From positions 32,525 to 96,524 of the forward strand of contig QANU01044997.1 of NCBI GenBank assembly GCA_003254905.1: a stretch of DNA of 64,000 nt, read 5' to 3'. The position numbers and the translations under genes are program-made. The stretch is from Nissolia schottii (taxonomy: Eukaryota > Streptophyta > Magnoliopsida > Fabales > Fabaceae). This document shows, in pieces, positions 46,063 through 57,659 of this stretch. A model generated the notes under the pieces. That model did not search any database and was not told where the DNA came from. It saw only the letters and a list, made by a program, of their open reading frames with translations. The stretch's first letter is position 1. Each line of letters opens with the position of its first letter.

Positions 46063-46839
46063 GCGCACTGGACTGGCGGTGGTGGCCGAGCTGCGAGCTG
46101 CGGTGAACCGGCGGTGGAGTCAGGGGGAGAGAAGGAGGAAGGGAAGAGAGGAAGAAGAAGAAGCATGGAGAAGAAAATGGGAAGAAAAGAAAGAAAATTC
46201 GCTTAAGTCTTCGGGTCTGAGACATTACCGCCGGACGTAACCAACGGTAAATGTACAGTCCGATGGTGATAACGATGCACAAAAACGCAACGTTTTATTA
46301 AAACTATTATCGTCAGACATATTCGAAGTTACCTTCGACTAATTAAAATTGGCCGATGGTAACAAAAAAAGTGGCGCAAATTTTTGGAGCCAAATTTTTG
46401 GTTGCTATTCCGAGGCGGTTACCGTTGGTCATGACTGACGGTAACACATGCAATTATTGCTTCGAGACACATGCTCTGAGTTATTTACTGTTGGATAAAA
46501 CTGACGGTAACGTGTGTGGTGAACACGTGGCAGTTTACAATTGGTGGTAATTTACCGTCTGCTATGTCTGACGATAATCTTTTTTATTTTCTTTAAATCA
46601 AAATCTCAAATTTTTACCGGCGGTAAGTTTGGACGATGCGTTTTTCTCGCCATTTCCCGCGAACAATTACTGTTGTTGTTACCGTCGGCCAAAGTTTCTG
46701 ACGATAATCTGATGCCTCTTTCTCGGTTCTTTATAAGCGAACCGGTTACCGTCCGTATTATTTTATTTTCCGACGATATTACCGTCGGCTCGTGTCCGAC
46801 GGTAATGTCTGGACGGTAATAGTTAGTTTTCTAGTAGTG

Positions 46840-46915
46840 TCATGAGAATAAAGTTTGTGCATTATTAATGGTGTATGTATGAGTGTATAAAATTGGGTGT
46901 ACGTGTAACATTTTT
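46840..46915. mobile_element. Right half of the small TIR repeat split by the CACTA element
   Basis: tgagaataaagtttgtgcattattaatgg through gggtgtacgtgtaac continues the homology with the intact inverted copy at about 61640-61735. Together with 38879-39010 it makes a repeat of about 210-240 bp. Confidence 0.7.
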
Positions 46916-48091
46916 GTTTTCTTTTTTAGATGCGGTGTAATGGATTTAATTAGGAGAATAAATCCTATTACAACTCAGAGAATGAGTCAAATGAACGTGT
47001 TAACTGATTAATTCAATGAATTGGTTTATATTAACCAGCTATGGCCTGGCATAACGGCATAACTGAATAACCCTAGACCCCACTAACAACTCTAACTAAC
47101 ATTAAGTCGCTAACTAATTAATATAATTAGCTATTAATCAGAAAAATCATCCTAATTAAAAGTTGACATCATTTAAGAGAGTAGATATTGCTCTTAAGAC
47201 TTAAAATTGCTCCATATTAAGATGAGAATCGAAACTCTCAAACATTTGATCAAAGAAACCACCTGACATCAACCCTAATTAGAGTTGACACAATTTGATT
47301 ATGAATATAATACAGAGAGAGATAGAAAGTACAACAAAATACACAAGGGATAAAAACTCATATTCCACTGCGGAGGTTGTAGTAATGATTCTAGAAAGAG
47401 TGCATTGAGAGATGTATTTATTTATTTGTATTTTGTATTCTTGAATATTTATTATTGATTTTACTAAATGAAAAAAAGTGAGGTAAAAATTTCACAAGGA
47501 AATGGGATGCAAATAAATAATCATATACGATATTATCTATGCAGGTATCCATGGGCTTGTAGGAACTAGTGTCCACAAGTGTGTTGGTTTAGATCGACAA
47601 TCATGTTTGGGCCTTAAATATAGTTTCCCTATTGTACAACGCTGCCAACTCTTTTTGGGCACGTCCTTGAAATCGAACTACCAATGTGGAAAATTTTAAT
47701 TAAACATAGACAAGTAAAATCAATACAAAACTATTTTTTTTTATTATCAGAAGTGCTATATAGCTCGACGAGCTTAGGCACGACACTACGGAAGAAAATG
47801 AATATCCAATAGCGTGGATATATATATATATAATGGATATTTGAATGTTTATGTTTGTGAAAATGGAGAAAAAAGTTTGTCTATAGATAAAATTGAGATG
47901 GATATGAAAACATGTTATCCGATTAGATGGATATTTAAATTTGATAGATAATTAAGTAATTTTATATTTATTATATTTATAATATTATTATTAATAAATA
48001 AAATAAGAAAATGCCAAAAAAACTGTTAACTAATTTAAGATGCTGTTAAATTTACTTGGTTATTAAATTTATTTGATAATTAATTATATGT
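46916..48091. other. Intergenic, no gene recognised
   Basis: AT-rich, with a short (ta)n tract at about 47818-47832. No supported open frame or element ends. Confidence 0.35.
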
Positions 48092-48403
48092 TTGTGGACA
48101 TTAAAAAATACATATAACGAAGATGATGAACAATCACATGGTCCAGTGTCTTTCTTACACACCTTTGATGCTGATAGTATGAATGCAACGGATTTTGGAG
48201 ACATGAGAAATGATTATGGTGTGGCAAATGATCTATACAAAGGGAGAATTTTCAATGATAAAGATGCAATCAAAGTAGCTGTTGCAAACCATTGCATGCA
48301 TATCGAGACGGATTATAAAGTGAATGAATCAGAACCGACGACATACTATTGCAAATGCAAATACTTTGGCAAATACAAATGCAAATATTTTTTAACAAAA
48401 TAG
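48092..48403 (+). pseudogene. Mutator-type (MuDR) transposase N-terminal fragment
   Basis: An uninterrupted 103-codon frame includes DLYKGRIFNDKDAIKVAV, then HIETDYKVNESEPTTYYCKCK. It fits the plant MuDR DNA-binding domain pattern (a 'G..F.....A...A' stretch, then '..dykv..s....y..kC'), with the first conserved cysteine-type residues. It then runs into a duplicated KCKYFGKYKCKYF and stops, so the zinc-binding C-terminus, the catalytic domain and the SWIM finger are missing. No inverted ends were found around it. The first residues come from a TTG codon; the true N-terminus is unknown. Confidence 0.7.
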
Positions 48404-51400
48404 ATGAAAATAATAAACAAATAACAAATACTTATTAATAACTTTTTTTTAAAATATCAAAGTGCGCTCACGTTCTTGGTACACAAGATTTTTAAAGTAA
48501 GGCAAGTGTAGAGAATACTCGGTGGGTCATTTTTTAATAACATAATTACAAATAATATACAAATTAAGTGTAACATTAATAATAATACATTCATCATGAT
48601 ACCTCATCATTCTGCATAATTACTTTTGAGATATGTCCAACAGAAATCACAATCTTATTTACATGGCCTATCACCATATTTACTATGTTTTTTCACAACA
48701 CTACACCGGAATGGTATATTTTTATAACTTATAATCAGCTAAAATTTGTCGAGAAGAAGAGAGGAGGTAATTAATTTGTGAGAGGGATGGAAGAAGAAGA
48801 GGAGCTCAGGTAGTGTTATATAGCTGAGGGAAAGCAATGCATTCAACTCCCACGTGGTCACCGAGGTAAGGCACGGACAACAATGTTGCCTGAAATCGGC
48901 AAGACTGCTATCGATTTCAGCTTGTCCATACTGCACCAACAAGCTTTGCTTTTTTGTTAATCAAAATCTTGAAATCGGCATTATGGGATTCGATTTCAGG
49001 TCTGGCTCAATCATTCCTTTTTACAAGATTTCATACACCCCGAAATCGATTAATGGGTTTTCATATTTCAAGATCATAACCCATACGAATGTGAATTTAA
49101 AACAGACTCATATTTTACCTTTTTTTTTTATAGTCATTTTTTGCAAAAATTCATGTGAGATTATAGTAGAGACAAAAATTGATCCTATAATTAGAGTGGA
49201 AAATCTCACTCTTGTTCCCTTTATGCCTTTTATAACGTAATGTTGGGGTGGCGACATTGTGGCAATAGTGGGCCAAAAGTGGGATTTAATGAGAGACCAT
49301 AGTTGGAAATGCTCTTAATACCCTCATTACCTCATAATTAAATGACGATTAAAAACTATTTGACATTGGTGCATAAAAATTAATTTCTTAAAATAAAAAC
49401 ACATTCTACAAACTAAATATTTTATACATTTAATTTGGGATAAGGTTCTTCTAAAGTTTAGTTTGTACTTTAGAGGTTAAAATGCAGACATTATAATTTT
49501 TAAAAGTAAATCAATGATGAGAATAAATGCATATAATTTTTTTAAAAAACATTTTTTATAAAAAAATAAATTTTATTTTTAAATAATTAACCATTAATTT
49601 TTTATACATGCACTTTAATATTTAAAGTTTAAATTATATTTCACGGTGTGTTTGTTAGTTAGATTTAAAAAGAGAAAAGAAGATTTTAAGATAATACACC
49701 TCTAAGGAGTCATATCCTTTAATTTGCTTCGTCAATTGGTTACGGTATGCTTTTCCAAAAGTCAAGGGATTTTTTACGTAGATGATCTCACTCTCCCATG
49801 TGTAGTTACTAAATTAATTATTTATCAAGTTGAAGTGACATAAGACTTACTTCCTTTTGATCTGCTTTCGGAAGAAAAAAATTAGACAATTAACAGATCA
49901 AAATTCACGTGTCAATTTTAAATGAACTGTACAGAAAAAGTAAATGAGTAAATAAATTAGGAATACGAATGTATTACTAATTGTCGCTATCAGTGCGTTT
50001 GTATTGAAATTGAAAGACAACACAATTGTAGGTTATATGTATTAAAAGATGAGTATTGCCCCAGTCTATAGTCAAAATAGACTTCTTAAATGGGCCACAT
50101 TTACAATAATAAAATAACAAAAAACTAACTTGTAAAATATTTTATATGAGATTAATTGTGTGAGGGGACCATCTTTTTATGGATATTATTTAATCGTTTT
50201 GATTGAGATAACTTTCGACCACAAGTTTTGTACACAAGATCTCTACATCTTTTGTACAAATATCTTATATACAAAAGTACTATAAATAAATACCCGCAGA
50301 ATTCATTAAAAAGATACTCATATACTGATAATATATTTCTAATATTAATTTATCATTTAATATATTGAGAATAATAACATTAAAATATTTCCATGCATTA
50401 TATTAAAAAGTTATATTAATACTGTTATTATTGAAAATATTTGAAAGCCAAAAAAAATTATTACAAGCATTGACTATAATAATATTATAAATATAATATT
50501 TTCTATTAAAAATATTTTATCTTTAAATAAATTTTTATGCTATAATAAAAAAAGTTAAATATATTTACTTTTCAGTACTTTGTCAAATCATCAAAAAATT
50601 CTTCTTCGTAATTATCCCCATCTTACTAACAAAGAAGCCAGAATTATCACCAGCTTGAAAATAGATCCAATATGATAACGATAAAAAGATAACGATAGTG
50701 GGTTAAATCTCCAATGAAAGTTTGAAACTTAATACCACAAGTATATTGCACTAATAATTCACCTTATTTTTTAATTATGTGATTGAGATTTGATTTTCAT
50801 CTATAAAAATAAAAAATATTTTTACTAAATAATTTATTATTTTGTTTAAGCTCAAGTACTAACAAAAATTAGTCAATTGCTACTAACAATAAACACATGA
50901 ATGAAAAAGAAAAAACAAAAAAGAAGTTAGAAGCGGCAAAAATAATGGAACAAGGGAATGCAAAAAAATTGCATAAAAATTAAAGAAAAATATTTAAAAA
51001 TCATAATTTTAAATTTATTAATCATCCTAAATATTTTTAACTATATACAATTATCAAAATTTGAAATTTTAATATAATTAAAAGAATTAGTAAGCTTAAA
51101 ATTGAGTTTTCAGCACATCACTCAAAAACAAAAGTCAACAAGAAGGATACGCCGTACCGCATGTCAGCGTGGGCTCTGAAGCACATAATATTACACCCTT
51201 CCCCTCTTTTGTGGCATCATCTTATTGGCCCAAACCATAGGCCCCACACTAACAACCGTGCGCCGCCCCACACCACCAAACCCTCAACAAACCGTGACGT
51301 TCGTAATTTCATCTTCGTATATTGTTTTTCTAACCGCCTCCTTCTTCTTCTTCTTCCTTCTTCATTTCTCCTCCTTCCCCTCCTGATTTTTTTCATCCTC

Positions 51401-51735
51401 AATTTAAAATAGAAGCGAATTTCGTGCAAAAGGAAAGAAAGTAATATAAATCGAACCACTCATAAAATATAGCTTTGTTTGTTTCCCCGGAAAATTGAAA
51501 GAAAGAGAAAAATTCCAGTACCGATTTTTATTTTCTTTTTCCTTTTTTTCTTCCCTGGGGAATCCGATTCCTCAGCCTCGCGGTTGAGCCAAAAAGGAGA
51601 AAGAAAAAAACCTATTGCAAAATGCGCTAGAGAGGGAGGGAGTGTGTGGTTGAAATTGAATTGAATCGATTTTGTTATGAATTGAAGGTTGAAATTGAGG
51701 GGGTGGGGAATGTGATATAGTGGGTTGAGAGGGAG
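48404..51735. other. Intergenic and promoter region of the magnesium transporter gene
   Basis: An open frame at 48854-49240 spans repeated gaaatcg/cgatttca words and looks like LTR-type DNA; no product is recognised. From about 51140 the sequence is typical of a plant promoter/leader: an inverted CCAAT box (attgg, 51224-51228), AT-rich TATA-like stretches near 51441 and 51463, and c/t- and cttctt-rich tracts (51335-51390 and 51528-51553) before the ATG at 51736. Confidence 0.4.
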
Positions 51736-54700
51736 ATGGCACGGGACGGGAGCGTAGTACCTGCGGACCCGCAGGCCATGGCGGTGGTGAAGAAGAAGGG
51801 GCAGTCGTCAAGGAGTTGGATCCTGTTCGACACGACGGGGCAGGGTTCGATGCTGGACGTGGACAAGTACGCCATCATGCACAGGGTGCAGATTCACGCT
51901 CGCGATCTTAGGATCCTCGATCCCTTGCTCTCTTACCCTTCCACCATCCTCGGCCGTGAGAAGGCCATTGTTCTCAACTTGGAGGTGCTCCTCCCACTGA
52001 TACTTTGATTTCATATGTTTTCCAAATTGCAATTTGTTTTTCTTTTCTCTTGTTTCGGTTCTAATTTTGTTGTGCTGTTTCTTTTTTGTTTCGAATTTGG
52101 GGGTTTCAGCATATCAAGGCAATCATCACAGCCGAAGAGGTTAGTTCGTCGGTTTTTTTTACTTTTTATTTTATCTTACTTTGTAAGTATGATTTTTTTT
52201 TTATTTTTTATTTTTGTGGATTGACTTTTGGGGGGTGGTTTAAGCTTCTCTCGGAAGTTTACATGAGGGTGCGTGGACTAGCGATGAAGAAAAACTAGTT
52301 GAAGAGCAATAGTGCATCGTGAGATGATCATGGTTAATAGGAGGAACGTGCCTTGAATTTGTCCTTCTAGTCTGTTGCTGAGTGAAAGCTGGAAAAACTT
52401 TGACTGATTGTGTGCATACTGCATCGTATTCTATTCCAAATGCAGTGAACAGCATGCTTGTTTGTGCATGTATATTTTGGAGAAAAGAATAAATTTTGGT
52501 TAAAATAATGTTTGAATTCTGGAAACAGCCTCTCTACTTGCTAGTGGGTGAGGCTGGGGCATTGAGCCGACCTCTTCTTTTCTCAAGTTCTTTGAAGAAA
52601 ATGGTTATGAAGACAACAAACTACGTACTGGCTTGTTTTGTCCGTTTTACAGTATTAAGCCTTAATGTAATGGCATAGAAGCTCAGCCGTGTGTACATGA
52701 ATGTACCTATATGATTTTGTTTCTGACTTTAATCATCTCCAGTAGCAAAGAACAGGCCTTGACAGAACTAGGATATTGTTAAGTCAGACTCAATAAGTTC
52801 ATTTACTCTGTTCTCTAGCCTGGTTGTTGTAAATTAGTAAATCCCTGTATTAAACTTTTGGCCCGTATAGAACATATAGTTGTTTATACAGATTGAGGAG
52901 GATATCTGTTTCCGGATTGTAATTGTAATTAATTTGTGGTACAGGTATTGCTGCGAGATCCTACAGATGAAAATGTGGTCCCTGTTGTTGAGGAACTGCA
53001 AAGGCGATTGCCTCAAGTAAGTGCCACACACCAACAGCAAGGAGATGGTAAAGATTACCATGGAGGTCATCATGATATTGACGCAGCTGAAGAAGATGGT
53101 AGGTTTTATTATAGATGAACCATGGGTGGTATGATATCAAACTTATTGACTGTTTCTGCTTCTATGGGAAATTTGTCATTGTATTTGCCTCACCTCATGA
53201 GTGGCCTTGTTATTTGTCAATGAATGTATTAAAATTGATTCTTCTCAGACAATTTTTTATTTTTCTTTTCGTACCTGAATGGTCTAGATTATGCAATGTA
53301 GAATCACCCTTTGAGTTCCGGGCTTTGGAGGTAGCTTTAGAAGCCATTTGCAGTTTCCTTGCTGCACGTACAACAGAACTGGAGATGGCTGCTTATCCTG
53401 CATTAGATGAACTTACCTCCAAGGTACATATATAACTGAATTCCTTATTTTGCTGTTTCTTTTTTCTTGGTTTGGTTCTAATCTAAAACTCCCTATCCGT
53501 TCCTCATAGGTAAGATTAGCTAACAACTAAGAAGTTTCTTGAAAGTTGTCTAGTGGACTTATGATTCGATTATCTTATCTTCTTGATTGAGCTCTTATAT
53601 TTATCATCACTGAGTCACCCTATTTTTTGCAATTTCTTGACCCTTTTTTTTATCTGTACTCTGTTTGTTATGAACTTCTTCAATTATTCTATTCTGCAGA
53701 TTAGTAGTCGTAATTTGGACAGAGTTCGTAAACTGAAGAGTGCAATGACTAGGCTGACTGCTAGGGTTCAAAAGGTATGTCAAGTCAAGTTATGCTGTGC
53801 TGCTGAAAATTTTGTATTTGGAAAAATCTTCTTTACTTGTATGTTTGCACCTGTTGCCTCTCGATGCTTTTGATACTTTGGACTTCTTTAATTCTTGAAG
53901 GGTTATTCAATTTGCGATGATGCATGAATGCATGAGAAACTCATTTTGCCTTCATATAAGTTCACTAAAGTTTGAAAATTTGGAGTTGTGTTTTCAAGAT
54001 CAGAAGATCCAATTTCCAATACCTCATATGGGTTATTTTCATGGGTCCTTTATGGTGCTATTCTTTTGGGGTACAAAAAGGTGGGTTTCTGAAAGCTATT
54101 CAAGGGTACTTTTTGCATCCTTCCAAATATATGCTTTATTATAAATCATTCAAACATGTATGAATCTTGAAATGCTATTTAGTTTGGTACTTGTATTATT
54201 TTCACAACAAAAATTAACGAGTAAACCTTAACTTTGCTCTCTGCAGTTGGCAACACCAATCATATTAGTGCCCAAGTTATGGAAATGCACTCTTTACTTC
54301 CTGAGGCTACCAAAATTTGATTAATTTGATTGACTTTCTCAGGGGTCAAGGAGTGCATTTCCATTGGCGTCAACTTGTTTATGATCTTTGTAAAATGTAG
54401 TTCATTCGTTGTATAAATAATTCTTTTCAAGAAGTATATACAATAGAATGTAGTAGTTTACCTGGATGAGTGCTGTACCTTGTTATTGCATGAGTGATGT
54501 CCTTTCTATGAAAAATACGAACGATTTTGTCAAATTATATGATTAATTTCTAATTCTCACGTCTCCAACAACATTTTGCTCAGCCGTGTATGATGGATCT
54601 TTTAAAGCCCAAAAGGACTGTAAACTTTATAGATCAGTTTTCACTGTTTTTTTAAATTATTTTGGATAAATCAGTTTTAACTGAATTACAACATATAAAC

Positions 54701-56836
54701 CAGTTCTTGAATTTTAAATTTTATCTGCTGCAGGTGAGAGATGAGCTTGAACAATTACTGGACGATGATGATGATATGGCTGACCTGTACTTGTCAAGAA
54801 AAGCAGGTTCAGCATCACCAGTTAGTGGATCAGGTGGTGCAAATTGGTTTGCTGCTTCCCCCACCATAGGGTCAAAGATATCCAGAGCAAGTAGAGCAAG
54901 TTTAGCTACAGTTCGTTTGGATGAAAATGATGTGGAAGAGCTTGAAATGTTGCTTGAGGTTATAACATTATTTACTTGAAAATATTGAAGGAAACGAACT
55001 TCCATATTTATTTAATGGGGAAAAAAAACTTATAAGTGGTGGCTGTTCATTTTTCAGGCTTATTTCATGCAAATTGATGGCACATTGAACAAATTAACCA
55101 CCGTAAGTATCTTCTCTGTGTGTGAATGCTCATGAATGCGTGCAATAGGAGCTGGAAATGTATGGAAGATACATGCCAAATATAAAATATTTTGGGAGAC
55201 TATTTAGCTGTAATTATGGAGACAAAGTTATAATTTACTATTTATACTATTTACCGATCGAATTTCTAGGCAGGCTAGACCTTTTGCATAGAAACTTCTA
55301 GTTTTAAAATTAGTAAGTGTCTTGAAGTTTAAACAAATCAAATACTCTGAAGGTTTTTAACAGTGTAGTGGAGAACAGAGGGGCTATGCATTTTCATCAC
55401 TTCCTTCTCCTCCTTGCCCTGCTGTATGAAGTTGAACTTCACTTTCAACATTTTGTTTTGAAGAGTTTTTGTGCAACGATTTTGAAGATTTCTTCTCCTT
55501 CTATAAGTATTTATGTGATGTGATGATAGGGTAGTACATAGCTGGGTTCCTTCTAGTTTGAGATAAAGTAATCATGTAATTTATTTCTTTAAGCATTAAA
55601 CTTTTTTTCTCTCGTCATTTTGTTTAAAGTTATGCACAGAGATATTTAGAATTTATCTTTTGTATATGAACTTTACAACTAAACAAAAGGTGTGGTTCTT
55701 ACGAATTAAAAAAAAATGGCATGCTTAGTAAAATTATGTTGGGCTCAACTCAGGTTGTTGGGATGGGTCTTGCTATATATCCTAACGTTGCTATGTGCAT
55801 GTTGATAAGTATTGCTGGATTATGTGACAATACCACCTCAATTATCACCCTTGTCATTGAGTGTATAGTGTAAAATAATTTGTACACTAAAATTTACCGT
55901 TTTCTATGGTGCATAAGAGGGTAGTTTTTTCAATCAAGACAGTGAGATAATAATGGTTCTAGTTCATGCTTTCAAGATCTATGAATTTATGCATGGTGAG
56001 ACATGTTAGACGGTCTACCCCTAATACATTAAGCATTTTTTGATAGAGTCAGAAAACCAAAATACTCTTTTGATGTATACTTGGTATCTACAGAAGCCTG
56101 CTATTAACTGAAATAGGTTTGCTTCATCTGTGAATTTTGATACTTTACATCAAAGCAACAAAATTTGTGTTTGATTTTATTGATCTGTATATATTGTGTC
56201 AACTTTATTATGTTATAAATATCATATATTTCTAATTAATTTTCTGTTTCCTTTTCATTTAAAGCTGCGAGAGTATATCGATGACACTGAAGATTATATT
56301 AATATTCAAGTAAGTTACTAGAAATTTACTTTTACTATCTTTTGGTATTTGGTGATTGGCATGTAATATGAGTTGTTCCATTTTGCAGCTTGACAACCAT
56401 CGAAATCAGCTTATTCAGGTGCCTTTTATGTTCCTGCATCATGCATGTCATATTATCATTATTCTGTAACTGTAACATTTTTACTTTTTCGTGGATACTA
56501 AACTTTTGAATATCTGTATTCATCTTCTTATGCAGCTAGAGCTCTTTCTTAGCTCTGGAACTGTGTGTCTATCTTTCTATTCCTTGGTGGCTGCGATATT
56601 TGGCATGAATATTCCATATACTTGGAATGACAACCATGGTTACATGTTCAAATGGGTAAGAAAACTATTCCCATTATGCACTCATGTTCTGCAAAGTTTT
56701 TAACTAGATATTCTGAATAAAGAATGAAATATATCTGATGTATTCGCAGGTAGTTATTCTCTCAGGAACATTTTCTGCTATTATGTTTCTCCTTATTATT
56801 GCCTATGCTCGCAAAAAGGGGTTGGTTGGATCATGA
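51736..56836 (+). CDS. MRS2-7-like: Magnesium transporter, MRS2/CorA family (MRS2-7/MGT7 type)
   Basis: CorA-type pentameric Mg2+ channel of a cell membrane; family members locate to ER, plasma membrane, tonoplast or organelles. Exons: 51736-51984, 52110-52139, 52945-53098, 53302-53423, 53700-53774, 54734-54958, 55058-55102, 56265-56309, 56389-56418, 56536-56655, 56750-56836; every intron is GT-AG and the joined frame gives 393 aa. Visible in order: [28 protein letters not shown] and [21 protein letters not shown] (about 50-94), [40 protein letters not shown], the acidic helix [14 protein letters not shown] (220-233), [25 protein letters not shown]1 with the signature GMN (348-350), a short loop, and TM2 (366-384) with basic end ARKKGLVGS. 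It matches Arabidopsis MRS2-7 (386 aa) throughout, including its micro-exon pattern, and lacks any organelle-targeting extension. The start is the first in-frame ATG with family N-terminus. No frameshift or missing key residue. Confidence 0.95.
54279..54364. ncRNA. Candidate miRNA-like hairpin in MRS2 intron 5
   Basis: Arm 54279-54305 pairs with arm 54338-54364 over 27 positions: 22 Watson-Crick, 3 G-U and 2 adjacent mismatches, loop 32 nt. The core ggaaatgcactc / gagtgcatttcc is perfect. Outside, caagtt (54273-54278) with aacttg (54372-54377) and atcata (54259-54264) with tatgat (54380-54385) extend the stem with bulges. I do not recognise either arm as a known miRNA family. Expression is unproven. 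Confidence 0.45.
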
Positions 56837-56884
56837 AAGAAAAATGAATCAATGTTGGATCATGAAAGAAAAATGAATCAATGT
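56825..56884 (+). repeat. Perfect 29-bp tandem duplication across the MRS2 stop codon
   Basis: gttggatcatgaaagaaaa... occurs at 56825-56853 and again from 56854, identical for the full 29 bp plus two more bases. The first copy encodes the last residues (VGS) and the stop; the second is 3' UTR. Confidence 0.9.
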
Positions 56885-57659
56885 GCTGGAAAAGCGGCAT
56901 GAGATTGAACAATAAGACTCCCACATACAGTCTAATAATGACTTGTGTAGCAGTGGCTTATATTGGAGGTGAATCAATATTTTTGTTGAAGTTTTGGTTA
57001 TGCTTTAGCAACTATTGCTGTTAAAGGATCTACTGAGACCATTGCTCTAAGAGTGCCAACTTTGTTATGGAGCATGTCTTAGCTTAACAACGTGACTCTA
57101 AAGTAATTCTACAGATTGAAAGTTGATCCTTGATTTTAAATAATTTAAAGGTCTTTATATGTGATTAAATTAAGTTGAGTATGTTAATATTTATATGCTT
57201 TCTGTGTTTTTACAACTGTGATGGAGAATCGTGATTGTGGAAGTTGATACTGTATTGATTTCATTTCATGTTACAATTATTAAGAGGTGAAAAATCTTGA
57301 GGCTATTTTGATTCAACCATCTCCGTTTTGTTGTTGGCTTAAATCTTGTATTTTTGAATACTGACTAAATAATATTTCTGTTTTTTTTTTTCTCGATTTA
57401 GTAACTTAGTAATTGTATAGTTATGTAAATTTATGAAGTTCTCAATTGAACAAGGATTCAAGTTCGATTCACCCTATTAATTTAAAGCCCACTTTAATGG
57501 ATGGTTTGCAAACACTACAACTGAGGTTGTGATTTACGTCTAGTAGCTTACTAGAAGGAGGAGGAAGAGGACATGAAGGAAACAAAACAGTTGCTGCATA
57601 ATCAGTCCACAGTGTGGAGGTAACAGATACAGAATGTAGAGATGAGCAACAAGGCAATA
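56885..57659. other. 3' flank of the transporter gene
   Basis: AT-rich untranslated and intergenic sequence. No clear aataaa signal close to the stop. The string gttcgattcaccc near 57461 resembles a tRNA B box but has no supporting A box or cloverleaf. Confidence 0.35.

Larger units (their letters stand above)
39011..46839. mobile_element. Outer CACTA (En/Spm) transposon, composite and non-autonomous
   Basis: The left end is cactacaagaaaacagc and the right end is ttttctagtagtg, the inverted CACTA termini. Each end is followed inward by many accgtcgg / ccgacggtaa subterminal words. The flanks are gtgcactc | ... | tcatgagaa; the uninterrupted homolog (61620-61880) reads gtgcactcgtgagaa, so the flanks match a 3-bp tca duplication with one base lost. 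The middle is palindromic: 41240-41515 is the reverse complement of about 41992-42215. It contains a second left end (40665), a nested CACTA (42234-45533) and two single-N joins (39655 and 41366). No TNP1/TNPD-like transposase frame is visible. Confidence 0.75.

Noticed and set aside
48854..49240. 128-codon open frame
   Set aside because: Built on repeated gaaatcg/cgatttca words in repeat-like DNA; no recognisable product or splice context.
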